NCBI RefSeq assembly: GCF_947490415.1
Contig: NZ_CANLGX010000001.1
Location: 310,001 to 374,000, forward strand
Source: an uncultured Eudoraea sp.
Lineage (GTDB): Bacteria > Bacteroidota > Bacteroidia > Flavobacteriales > Flavobacteriaceae
Reading direction: 5' to 3'
DNA: 64,000 bases
In this document: positions 9,250-16,180 of the stretch, piece by piece
How the letters are laid out: every line of letters begins with the position of its first letter
Numbering within the stretch: the first letter of the stretch is position 1
Translations under genes and position numbers: made by a program
Notes under the pieces: model-generated
The model's database searches: none
What the model was told of the DNA's origin: nothing
What the model saw: the letters and a program-made list of their open reading frames with translations, nothing else

Positions 9250-10389
9250 TTATTTCTTTTTAACAGCAGCACAACCAGCCATTGTTGTTATCTTAATTGC
9301 TTCAGTAGGTGGTAAGCTTTTGTTTCGTGAAACAACTTCCTGAACCACGTTCTTGGTAAGTTCTTCAAATGCCATTTCTACCGGAGTGGCGGTTTGAAGA
9401 GCAGCAGGCCTTCCAATATCTCCGGCCTCACGAATACTTTGAACTAAAGGTATTTCTCCCAAAAAGGGAACATTAAGATCCGCAGCCAGGTTTTTTGCAC
9501 CGGCTTTACCAAAGATATAATATTTGTTGTCTGGAAGCTCCTCCGGGGTAAAGTAAGCCATATTTTCAACAATTCCTAAAACAGGTACATTGATGGCTTC
9601 CTGTTGAAACATTGCTACTCCTTTACGCGCATCCGCTAACGCTACCTCCTGAGGTGTACTTACAACGACAGCTCCTGTAATCGGCATAGATTGCATAATA
9701 CTTAAATGTATATCACCTGTACCGGGTGGCAAATCCACTAACATAAAGTCTAATTCTTCCCAATGTGCATCAAAGATCATTTGATTTAAAGCTTTTGACG
9801 CCATAGGCCCTCTCCAGATTACTGCCTGATTAGGTTGAGTGAAAAAACCAATAGATAAAAGCTTTACCCCATAGTTTTCTATAGGTAACATTTTTGAATT
9901 TCCATTTATAGTAGTTGCTAAGGGCTTTTTATCTGCTACATCAAACATAATGGGCATAGAAGGACCGTAGATATCTGCATCCAGCAAACCAACTTTAAAT
10001 CCCATTTTAGCTAATGTCACCGCCAAATTAGCGGTTATCGTAGATTTTCCGACACCACCTTTCCCAGAAGCTACAGCAATTATATTTTGTATCCCAGGTA
10101 TTGGTTTCCCCTTAATTTCATTAACATTCGCCTTAACCGGAGCATCAACCTTAATATTTACCGTGATTTTTGCCTTTTCATAAACCTCCTTGTGAATTGC
10201 TTTTAAAATTTCCACTTCGGATTTCTTCCTTGCCTGGAGGCTTGGGTTATTTATAGTAATATCTACTACAACCTCATCACCAAATACCTGAATATTATTG
10301 ACAGCGCCACTTTCAACCATATTCTTTCCCTCACCCGGCACTGTAATAGTTTCAAGGGCTTTTAGTATTTCTTTCTTATCCAACTTCAT
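9250..10389 (-). CDS. Mrp/NBP35-family Fe-S cluster carrier ATPase
   Basis: A 379-residue P-loop ATPase that carries Fe-S clusters (ApbC/Mrp). The N-terminal part (about 1-90) is a DUF59/MIP18-like domain. The deviant Walker A SGKGGVGKST lies at about 108-117, followed by GLLDADIYGPSMP and later LVDLPPGTGD. The CxxC pair that ligates the bridging cluster in E. coli Mrp, normally just after the ENMxYF motif, is absent: the sequence reads ENMAYFTPEELPDNKYYIFG. Only one cysteine is seen near the C-terminus. From memory this is common in Bacteroidota. It is the first gene of a pair with nfu. Confidence 0.92.
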   Translation of the reverse strand: MKLDKKEILKALETITVPGEGKNMVESGAVNNIQVFGDEVVVDITINNPSLQARKKSEVEILKAIHKEVYEKAKITVNIKVDAPVKANVNEIKGKPIPGIQNIIAVASGKGGVGKSTITANLAVTLAKMGFKVGLLDADIYGPSMPIMFDVADKKPLATTINGNSKMLPIENYGVKLLSIGFFTQPNQAVIWRGPMASKALNQMIFDAHWEELDFMLVDLPPGTGDIHLSIMQSMPITGAVVVSTPQEVALADARKGVAMFQQEAINVPVLGIVENMAYFTPEELPDNKYYIFGKAGAKNLAADLNVPFLGEIPLVQSIREAGDIGRPAALQTATPVEMAFEELTKNVVQEVVSRNKSLPPTEAIKITTMAGCAAVKKK

Positions 10390-10432
10390 GAGCTAAGGTA
10401 ATTATGTGTTTATGTAAAATGATTCTAAACAA

Positions 10433-10440
10433 CAAAGATA
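10433..10440 (-). promoter_or_regulatory. candidate -7 element for mrp-nfu
   Basis: On the minus strand this reads TATCTTTG, a full match to the Bacteroidota TAnnTTTG -7 element, 44 bases upstream of the Mrp start. No clear TTG was seen at the -33 position. Confidence 0.45.
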
Positions 10441-10546
10441 AGTTATAGGTGTGAAACTATAAAGTTGTGGTATTGAAAAGGACAATATCAATATAGATTT
10501 GCCAAATATAGGATAGGTGGTGGTCTAAATTTCTATGGATACAACC

Positions 10547-10894
10547 CTAAAAGTTATCAAAAGGCATCTCTTTGGCAGGATCCCAGAAGTATTTTTCAAA
10601 ATTCACAATTTGATTATCCCGTATTACAAGGCCCTCATTTTCCAACAATTGTTGCATTAAGTTGGTGCCATCAAAGTGATGTTTGCCGGTTAATAAACCC
10701 TTTCTATTTACAACCCTATGTGCAGGAACCCCTTCAATTGCCCCTGCTCCATTCATAGCCCAACCCACCATTCTAGCACTTCTGGCCGCCCCCAGATACT
10801 TTGCAATGGCCCCATAGGAAGTAACCCTTCCAAAAGGAATCTGTTTAGATACCCGGTAAACTTTTTGAAAGAAGTTTTTGTTTTCCGAATCCAT
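10547..10894 (-). CDS. alkyltransferase-like protein (ATL), MGMT fold with Cys replaced by Ala
   Basis: A 115-residue protein of the O6-alkylguanine-DNA alkyltransferase fold. It has the DNA-binding segment IPFGRVTSYGAIAKYLG (19-35), the arginine-finger helix SARMVGWAMNG (39-49) and the active-site loop VPAHRV (56-61). The catalytic motif of true transferases is PCHR; here the cysteine is alanine (Ala58), so it cannot take up the alkyl group. Proteins of this kind bind alkylated guanine and hand the lesion to nucleotide excision repair; Thermus thermophilus has a PAHR-type member. The gene is last in a run trmB - lysE - atl, separated by a few bases each. Confidence 0.9.
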   Translation of the reverse strand: MDSENKNFFQKVYRVSKQIPFGRVTSYGAIAKYLGAARSARMVGWAMNGAGAIEGVPAHRVVNRKGLLTGKHHFDGTNLMQQLLENEGLVIRDNQIVNFEKYFWDPAKEMPFDNF

Positions 10895-10895
10895 A

Positions 10896-11525
10896 TTATT
10901 TATAAAATACCCTGAATATGGTTATTACGAGTAAGACCAGCATTAGTAAACTAAGAACGTAATTCGAATTTTTAGAAAAGCGGTCTGTTTTAGCTTCTAA
11001 TTTATAAAAATACACGGTGTACAAATACAGTACTGTGAAAGTGCCACTTCCGGCAGCTATAATAAATGTAAGAATATCCCAAATTTCAAATTTAATCCAG
11101 CCAGATGCATTCCACATGGCATTAAGCCCACTGTAGTAAGGAATGGTGAGCAAATTAAGTGCCGCAAGCAGCATTCCTTTAAAATAACTATTCTTCTTAC
11201 TAACCTTTACAATTTTTATTTTTTTCGCTTTTTCACGCCTGGCTGAAATAAAAAAATAAAGGGCAAAAAAAGCAAAAACACCGAGCGCAATCTTCAGTAG
11301 TAAATCTATAATTTCAGGATGTCTGTATAGGTATTTTGAAATCATAACCGCAACGTAAGCCTGCATCATTATCATGGTAGCTACACCGAGACTAAACATG
11401 ATTCCGTTCAGTTTTCCCTTTTTAACACTTGTTTTGGCCGCATTCATATTTAACAATCCGGGAGGAACCGTTGCCATAAAAGCAGCCGAAAAGGTGACAA
11501 AAAAAAGTATGATTAAATGCGCCAT
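10896..11525 (-). CDS. LysE-family transporter
   Basis: A 209-residue membrane protein with about six hydrophobic segments. The N-terminal FMATVPPGLLNMNAAKTSVKKG resembles the PGP region of LysE/RhtB exporters that move amino acids or related small molecules out of the cell. A cluster of lysines and arginines around residues 95-110 marks the cytoplasmic loop. It lies 1 base upstream of the ATL gene and 3 bases downstream of trmB. The substrate cannot be assigned. Confidence 0.85.
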   Translation of the reverse strand: MAHLIILFFVTFSAAFMATVPPGLLNMNAAKTSVKKGKLNGIMFSLGVATMIMMQAYVAVMISKYLYRHPEIIDLLLKIALGVFAFFALYFFISARREKAKKIKIVKVSKKNSYFKGMLLAALNLLTIPYYSGLNAMWNASGWIKFEIWDILTFIIAAGSGTFTVLYLYTVYFYKLEAKTDRFSKNSNYVLSLLMLVLLVITIFRVFYK

Positions 11526-11528
11526 TGG

Positions 11529-12200
11529 TTAATTGACCGTAAACTTTATGTATGTAATTGGTTTTCCTTTTTCAAGATACTGCTTTTCATAGAAAGTTTG
11601 TATATCCATAACTTCTTTTGGGCTACCCTCATTCCTGTAAATATCATGATTTGCGTATAATATTTCGCAACCCAAGCCATGCAACAATCCCAACGTGTAC
11701 CCATGCAAAAATTCACTATCGGTCTTTAAATTTATTACACCTTTATCTTTAAGCACAAACTTATACTTCTGTAAAAAAGCCATGTTGGTCAATCTATGTT
11801 TAGTTCGTTTATACTTTAGTTGCGGATCCGGAAATGTAATCCAGATTTCATCTACCTCATTTTCAGCAAAAATTAAATCTATCAATTCTATCTGGGTACG
11901 TAAAAATGCAACATTCTCTAAATTCTCCTCCAGGGCCGTTTTGGCGCCTCTCCATAACCTGGCACCTTTAATATCCACACCTATAAAATTTCTGGAAGTA
12001 TTAAGTTTAGCAAGACCAATTGTATATTCCCCTTTGCCACAACCCAATTCTAAAACTATTGGATTATCATTATTAAAAAAACTCCTCCATTTTCCTTTTA
12101 AAGGAAATTTGCCGTCAATAAGTTCATCCCTGCCAGGTTGAATAACATGGCTAAAAGAATTGTTTTGTTCAAATCGTTTGAGTTTATTTTTACTTCCCAA
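11529..12200 (-). CDS. trmB: tRNA (guanine-N7-)-methyltransferase
   Basis: A 223-residue SAM-dependent methyltransferase that forms m7G46 in the variable loop of tRNA. The SAM motif I is VLELGCGKGEYTIGLA (about 59-74), motif IV IWITFPDPQLKYKRTKHRL (about 128-146, with the PDP/KKRH-type signature) and the C-terminal T-x-Y-I-K-F ending is usual. Length is normal. It is the first gene of the trmB-lysE-atl run. Confidence 0.95.
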   Translation of the reverse strand: MGSKNKLKRFEQNNSFSHVIQPGRDELIDGKFPLKGKWRSFFNNDNPIVLELGCGKGEYTIGLAKLNTSRNFIGVDIKGARLWRGAKTALEENLENVAFLRTQIELIDLIFAENEVDEIWITFPDPQLKYKRTKHRLTNMAFLQKYKFVLKDKGVINLKTDSEFLHGYTLGLLHGLGCEILYANHDIYRNEGSPKEVMDIQTFYEKQYLEKGKPITYIKFTVN

Positions 12201-12256
12201 AGCAAAGGGTATTAATTTGTATCAGCAAAACTAAGGAATTCTTTTGGAGAGCAGAT

Positions 12257-13318
12257 TTAGGTGTTCTTGGGTTTCGCTTTTTCTAATGTAAATGAAAATT
12301 CAGATCCTACATCCACCACACTTTCAACATATATTTTTTCGCCATGCGCCTCTATTATATGTTTTACAATGGACAAGCCCAGGCCGGAACCCCCTTCTTT
12401 CCTGCTGCCACTTTTATCAACCCTGTAAAAACGCTCAAAAAGTCTAGGGATATGTTCTTCTGGAATTCCTTCACCATTATCAGTAATTCTGACAATCACT
12501 TTATTCCTTATTAGATTTTCCACACTCACTTCTGTAGTACCATCATGATGTCCATATTTTATAGAATTCACTATCAAATTAGACAACACCTGCTGTATTT
12601 TATCCCTGTCTGCCCTAACATAGACCGGAGCTTCATAATTCATGTCAAAAGTAAGCGAGATGTTCTTTTTGCCGGCCTTTATCTCCAATAGCTCAAAAAC
12701 ACTTTGTATAAGTTCAATAATATCAAAATCACTTAACTCTAAATTGAGGTCTCCAACTTCTAACTTTGTTATCAGATCAAGGTCCTTGATAATATAAATA
12801 AGTCGTTCCACCCCTTTTTGGGCTCGCTGCAAATATTTTTTCCGAACTGCTTTATCTTCCAAGGCACCGTCGAGAAGTGTAAGAATATAGCCTTGTACTG
12901 TAAATAAGGGAGTCTTGAGTTCGTGTGAAATATTACCTAAAAAGTCCTTCCGGTATTCCTCGCGGATTTTTAGTGTATCTATTTCTATTTTTTTGTCCTT
13001 TGCAAATTTTTCTATCTCCTCCGTCAGAGTTTTCATATCTGTTGTAACGGGATGGGCAGTAAAAGAAGAAGACTCCAACAAAGAAACATCATCATAAATT
13101 TTCTTAATCCTGCGGTAGATATATCTCTCGACACGAACCTGAATTGTAATAAATGTTACTGCAAAAACAATTATTGTAAAAAAAAGTAACATAAGCCAGG
13201 TGTCTTCCAGCTGTTTTTGGTATAACAGAAATAAACTTAAAGATAATGCAAGAATAATAGTAATTATGAGGGCGGCCCGGAAGGCAAATTTATATGACTT
13301 TTTTAACCTTGTAGACAT
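12257..13318 (-). CDS. sensor histidine kinase, PhoR-like
   Basis: A 353-residue membrane kinase with two hydrophobic segments close together (about 12-32 and 41-60), so almost no periplasmic sensor. A short linker follows, then HisKA with the phosphorylated His132 in GNISHELKTPLFTVQGY. The HATPase domain has the N-box IVNSIKYG and the ATP-lid motifs DNGEGIPEEH and GSGLGLSIVKHI. The kinase start overlaps the stop of the partner regulator by one base. A sensor this small often reads its signal from partner membrane proteins, as PhoR does from the Pst system. The signal is not shown by the neighbours; phosphate is a guess. Confidence 0.92.
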   Translation of the reverse strand: MSTRLKKSYKFAFRAALIITIILALSLSLFLLYQKQLEDTWLMLLFFTIIVFAVTFITIQVRVERYIYRRIKKIYDDVSLLESSSFTAHPVTTDMKTLTEEIEKFAKDKKIEIDTLKIREEYRKDFLGNISHELKTPLFTVQGYILTLLDGALEDKAVRKKYLQRAQKGVERLIYIIKDLDLITKLEVGDLNLELSDFDIIELIQSVFELLEIKAGKKNISLTFDMNYEAPVYVRADRDKIQQVLSNLIVNSIKYGHHDGTTEVSVENLIRNKVIVRITDNGEGIPEEHIPRLFERFYRVDKSGSRKEGGSGLGLSIVKHIIEAHGEKIYVESVVDVGSEFSFTLEKAKPKNT

Positions 13319-14004
13319 TACAGTACAAACTTATAGCCCACACCCTTCACAGTTTTAAAATGATCATCACCAATTTTTTCGCGTAGTTTTCTAATATGTA
13401 CATCAATTGTTCTTCCTCCGACCACTACTTCCTGACCCCATACTTTATCCAATATAACTTCACGCTTAAATACCTTATCCGGTTTTGAGGCTAATAAGGC
13501 TAAAAGCTCAAATTCCTTTCTAGGTAGAATAATCTCTCTTCCGTTATTAACTACTTTGTATTCTTCGCGGTTAATTTCAATGTTTCCAACCTTGAAGATA
13601 TCTTCATTCTGGTTCTTTTCTTCATTTAAGCGCCTCAATAAGGCTTTTATCTTACTTACCAATAGTTTCGGTTTTATCGGTTTGGTGATATAATCATCTG
13701 CACCGGCGTCAAAACCCGCTACCTGAGAGTAATCTTCTCCTCTGGCTGTTAAAAAGGTAATTAAGGTATTCTCTAATCCTTTTGTATTTCGTATGATCTC
13801 ACAAGCTTCGATCCCATCCATTTCGGGCATCATGACATCCAAAATAATCAAATTCGGTGTTTTTTTCTTTGCCTTTTCTACACCTTCAATTCCGTTCTTA
13901 GCAGTAAATACCTGATATCCCTGAGAGGAAAGATTATATTTGAGAATCTCCAAAATATCCGGTTCATCATCTACAATTAGAATTTTAATGTCCTGCTTTT
14001 TCAT
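13318..14004 (-). CDS. OmpR/PhoB-family response regulator
   Basis: A 228-residue two-domain regulator. The receiver domain (about 1-120) has the acidic pocket VDDEPD, the phospho-acceptor Asp56 in LIILDVMMPEMDG, and Lys108 in ITKPIKP. A winged-helix DNA-binding domain follows, ending VGGRTIDVHIRKLREKIG...VKGVGYKF. It is the first gene of the pair with the kinase. About 60-100 bases upstream are four TAACA-like hexamers with roughly 11-bp spacing (14065-14101), which look like a Pho-box-type site and suggest autoregulation. Confidence 0.94.
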   Translation of the reverse strand: MKKQDIKILIVDDEPDILEILKYNLSSQGYQVFTAKNGIEGVEKAKKKTPNLIILDVMMPEMDGIEACEIIRNTKGLENTLITFLTARGEDYSQVAGFDAGADDYITKPIKPKLLVSKIKALLRRLNEEKNQNEDIFKVGNIEINREEYKVVNNGREIILPRKEFELLALLASKPDKVFKREVILDKVWGQEVVVGGRTIDVHIRKLREKIGDDHFKTVKGVGYKFVL

Positions 14005-14035
14005 GGGCCTATTCTTTGATCATTCTGACCAAAAG

Positions 14036-14043
14036 TAAAGATA
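14036..14043 (-). promoter_or_regulatory. candidate -7 element for the response regulator
   Basis: On the minus strand TATCTTTA, one base away from TAnnTTTG, 32 bases upstream of the regulator start. The hexamer repeats at 14065-14101 fall where the -33 box and its upstream flank would be, the position expected of an activator that replaces the upstream box. Confidence 0.4.
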
Positions 14044-14064
14044 ATACTAATATGCTTTAATTAC

Positions 14065-14101
14065 TTAACATTGATTTAATGCTGATAACATTAAAATAAC
14101 A
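14065..14101. promoter_or_regulatory. tandem TTAACA-like hexamers, Pho-box-like
   Basis: Hexamers TTAACA (14065), TTAATG (14076), ATAACA (14085) and ATAACA (14096) stand at spacings of 11, 9 and 11 bases. This resembles PhoP-type sites of TT(A/T)ACA repeats with an 11-bp period. It is in the regulatory region of a PhoB-like regulator gene. The match is by eye only and AT-rich DNA gives chance matches. Confidence 0.4.
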
Positions 14102-14149
14102 CCAAAGAGGCAAAAATTGGGATTTTTAAAGTTCAAATGTAATTTAATA

Positions 14150-14179
14150 GTATCTGTTCATGTAGTGTATCTGTTCATG
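14150..14179. repeat. 13-bp direct repeat upstream of the first sorting-domain gene
   Basis: GTATCTGTTCATG occurs at 14150-14162 and again at 14167-14179, a 17-base period. Two perfect 13-mers this close are unlikely by chance and may be a regulator site. They lie about 100 bases upstream of the first small type IX sorting-domain gene. Confidence 0.6.
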
Positions 14180-14190
14180 CATTTTATCGA
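14177..14190. repeat. 14-bp inverted repeat, left copy
   Basis: ATGCATTTTATCGA here is the exact reverse complement of TCGATAAAATGCAT at 14641-14654. The two copies flank the small gene at 14276-14587. Confidence 0.6.
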
Positions 14191-14240
14191 ATTTTAATGA
14201 TTTAAAAAATTCATGGAGTATAATGCAGAACTAAAATTTC

Positions 14241-14248
14241 TATATTTG
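14241..14248 (+). promoter_or_regulatory. candidate -7 element for the 14276 gene
   Basis: TATATTTG, a full TAnnTTTG match, 27 bases upstream of the ATG at 14276. The -33 TTG is not obvious. Confidence 0.5.
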
Positions 14249-14275
14249 TGATAATTAGTTTGTTGAATAGTATTT

Positions 14276-14587
14276 ATGAAGAAATTCTACCTCGTTTTTT
14301 TCTTTCTTTTTATCTCTTTTAGCTACGGCCAGGCAGTACAAAATGTTGGTGGTGAAATTGAGGGTTTTAAGCTATACCCAAATCCTGTTACCACTGGAAA
14401 AGTATATATCCAAACTGCATTGAATGCCCCGAAAAGAATACTCATCTTTGATGTTTTTGGCACTCTAAGACTTGAGACAACAATTCTAAGAAAGGAGTTG
14501 AATGTCTCTAATTTTGTTGCCGGGGTGTATGTACTTAGAGTATATGAAAAAGATAGAGTAGCAACTAGAAAATTGATAATTAAATAG
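14276..14587 (+). CDS. small secreted protein consisting of a T9SS type A sorting domain
   Basis: A 103-residue protein with a Sec signal peptide (MKKFYLVFFFLFISFSYG). After only about 14 further residues the type IX sorting domain begins: FKLYPNP, then KVYIQT, ILIFDVFG, VAGVYVLRVYE and the end ATRKLIIK. In ordinary type IX substrates this domain is a C-terminal export signal that is cut off after crossing the outer membrane. Here there is essentially no cargo, so either the domain itself is the product or a short peptide is released. The gene has a -7 element just upstream and is flanked by a 14-bp inverted repeat. A second such gene follows. Confidence 0.88.
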   Translation: MKKFYLVFFFLFISFSYGQAVQNVGGEIEGFKLYPNPVTTGKVYIQTALNAPKRILIFDVFGTLRLETTILRKELNVSNFVAGVYVLRVYEKDRVATRKLIIK

Positions 14588-14636
14588 TTCTACTTGCTCA
14601 AAATAAGCCGGTTAAACTTCCTTCAAAAATTTGATT

Positions 14637-14665
14637 TTCATCGATAAAATGCATAATTCATCGAT
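14637..14665. repeat. 9-bp direct repeat with 20-bp period plus right copy of the inverted repeat
   Basis: TTCATCGAT occurs at 14637-14645 and 14657-14665. The interval contains TCGATAAAATGCAT (14641-14654), the reverse complement of the segment at 14177-14190. A 20-base period, about two helical turns, suits a dimer bound on one face of DNA. It lies upstream of the second small sorting-domain gene. Confidence 0.55.
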
Positions 14666-14770
14666 TAACGTTACGGCTATAATAGTTAACCTACAAAAAT
14701 TTAGCTTTCACAACAATTTCTATTAGGGGAAAAGCTATTATCTTATATTTACCTAGTTGATCCCAAATCA

Positions 14771-15100
14771 ATGTTGATGCAAAAAGCCTACTTATTTTTT
14801 TTACTGGTTTTTACTTTAGTGCTTTCCGGGCAGGAAAAGCTTCCGGCTATAGATGAAAAGGATCAGGAATCTTCTAATTTTACGCTATATCCAAATCCCG
14901 CTATTGATGGTATCGTTTACATTAAAACTTTAAATAACAGGAGTAAGGATGTAACCGTATACGACGTCTTTGGTAAAATAGTACTTCAGGATCGGATTTC
15001 AACAAATATGCTCAATATAGGAAGGCTTTCACCAGGTGTTTATGTAATTCAAGTAATAGAGAATAACAAAACGATGACCAGAAAACTGGTTGTAAAATAG
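14771..15100 (+). CDS. second small secreted T9SS type A sorting-domain protein
   Basis: A 109-residue paralogue of the product at 14276. The signal peptide ends near VLSG-QEK (a start two codons later, at MQKAYLF, is equally possible). About 18 acidic residues follow, then the sorting domain: FTLYPNPAIDGIVYI, VTVYDVFGKI, LSPGVYVIQVIENN and TRKLVVK. Like its neighbour it lacks a cargo domain. The pair differs clearly in sequence, so the duplication is old or the two were kept for different tasks. A terminator-like hairpin follows at 15125-15151, so it is probably transcribed apart from the next gene. Confidence 0.88.
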   Translation: MLMQKAYLFFLLVFTLVLSGQEKLPAIDEKDQESSNFTLYPNPAIDGIVYIKTLNNRSKDVTVYDVFGKIVLQDRISTNMLNIGRLSPGVYVIQVIENNKTMTRKLVVK

Positions 15101-15124
15101 TATTTCATATATATCCATTATTGC

Positions 15125-15151
15125 GCTCTCTGGAGGAGCCTTTTTTATTTT
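15125..15151 (+). terminator. rho-independent terminator after the second sorting-domain gene
   Basis: A short stem GCTCT/GGAGC (one G-T pair) around CTGGA, followed by CTTTTTTATTTT, 24 bases after the stop codon. Confidence 0.55.
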
Positions 15152-15154
15152 AAC

Positions 15155-15162
15155 TATTTTTG
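15155..15162 (+). promoter_or_regulatory. candidate -7 element for the LuxE-like gene
   Basis: TATTTTTG matches TAnnTTTG, 16 bases upstream of the ATG at 15179 and just after the terminator. The distance to the start is short, which would give a very short leader. Confidence 0.35.
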
Positions 15163-15178
15163 TAGTCTTCAAGTCGAT

Positions 15179-16156
15179 ATGGATATCAATAGAATTTTTG
15201 AGATCACAAACTCATCTCAGTTCAACAAGCTTGCATTGGAAATTTTTAATTTTCAATATGACAACAATACTATTTACCGGAATTTTTGCGATTATTTGGG
15301 CAAATCTAAGTCCAATGTAACTACAGTAAAAGATATTCCATATTTACCGATTGAATTTTTCAAATCCAAAAAAGTAATAACGAAGAACCAAAAACCCCAG
15401 ATCGTTTTTGAGAGCAGCGGGACAACGGGACAACTTGTTAGCAAACATTATGTATCAAACCTGGCTATTTACGTAAAAAGTTATTTGAAAACCTTTGAGT
15501 ATTTCTATGGGAATATTGAAGATTATTGTGTGCTTGCATTATTACCTTCTTATATGGAACGGGAAGGCTCTTCACTTATCTATATGGTAAAAGACCTTAT
15601 AAAGAAAAGCAGGCATCCAAAGAGTGGTTTTTATCTTGATAACAAAGTCAATTTATTGAAGACCCTTATAAACTTGGATCAATCTGCTGGTAAAAATATC
15701 CTTATTGGTGTTTCATATGCCTTGCTGGACCTTTCCGAAGATCACTCAATAAATTTAAAAAATACAATAATTATGGAAACAGGCGGGATGAAAGGGAGGA
15801 GAACGGAATTGGTGCGTGATGAATTACATAGTATTCTTAAAAGAAGTTTTGGCCTGGATGCCATTCATTCAGAATATGGCATGACTGAACTTCTTTCTCA
15901 GGCATATTCCAAGGCTAACGGAATTTTCAATTGTCCTCCCTGGATGTCAGTCTCTATACGCGAAACAGAAGATCCTTTGACAACTGAAACTTTTGGCAAA
16001 ATAGGAGGTATAAACATTATAGATCTCGCCAATATTTATTCCTGTTCGTTTATTGCAACACAGGATCTTGGAAGGGTTTATAAAGATGGAAGTTTTGAAG
16101 TATTAGGCAGATTTGATCATTCAGACGTTCGCGGTTGCAATTTAATGGTCCTTTAG
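15179..16156 (+). CDS. LuxE-family acyl-protein synthetase-like protein
   Basis: A 325-residue member of the LuxE family of the acyl-activating superfamily. LuxE makes an acyl-AMP and moves the acyl group to a cysteine near its own C-terminus. Seen here are the phosphate-binding loop FESSGTTGQLVSKHYV (about 78-93), the motif HSEYGMTELLSQAY near residue 238, and an ending GRFDHSDVRGCNLMVL with Cys320, in the place of the LuxE acyl-accepting cysteine. No luxC or luxD partners are nearby, so bioluminescence is not implied. In these bacteria the natural acyl acceptor is unknown. It stands alone between the sorting-domain genes and a convergent membrane hydroxylase. Confidence 0.85.
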   Translation: MDINRIFEITNSSQFNKLALEIFNFQYDNNTIYRNFCDYLGKSKSNVTTVKDIPYLPIEFFKSKKVITKNQKPQIVFESSGTTGQLVSKHYVSNLAIYVKSYLKTFEYFYGNIEDYCVLALLPSYMEREGSSLIYMVKDLIKKSRHPKSGFYLDNKVNLLKTLINLDQSAGKNILIGVSYALLDLSEDHSINLKNTIIMETGGMKGRRTELVRDELHSILKRSFGLDAIHSEYGMTELLSQAYSKANGIFNCPPWMSVSIRETEDPLTTETFGKIGGINIIDLANIYSCSFIATQDLGRVYKDGSFEVLGRFDHSDVRGCNLMVL

Positions 16157-16180
16157 TGTTGAGGCTAAAAACTAGTTAAA

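Noticed and set aside
14150-14665. Repeats around the small sorting-domain genes as a CRISPR array
   Set aside because: Only two copies of each unit, different units, no regular spacers and no cas genes.
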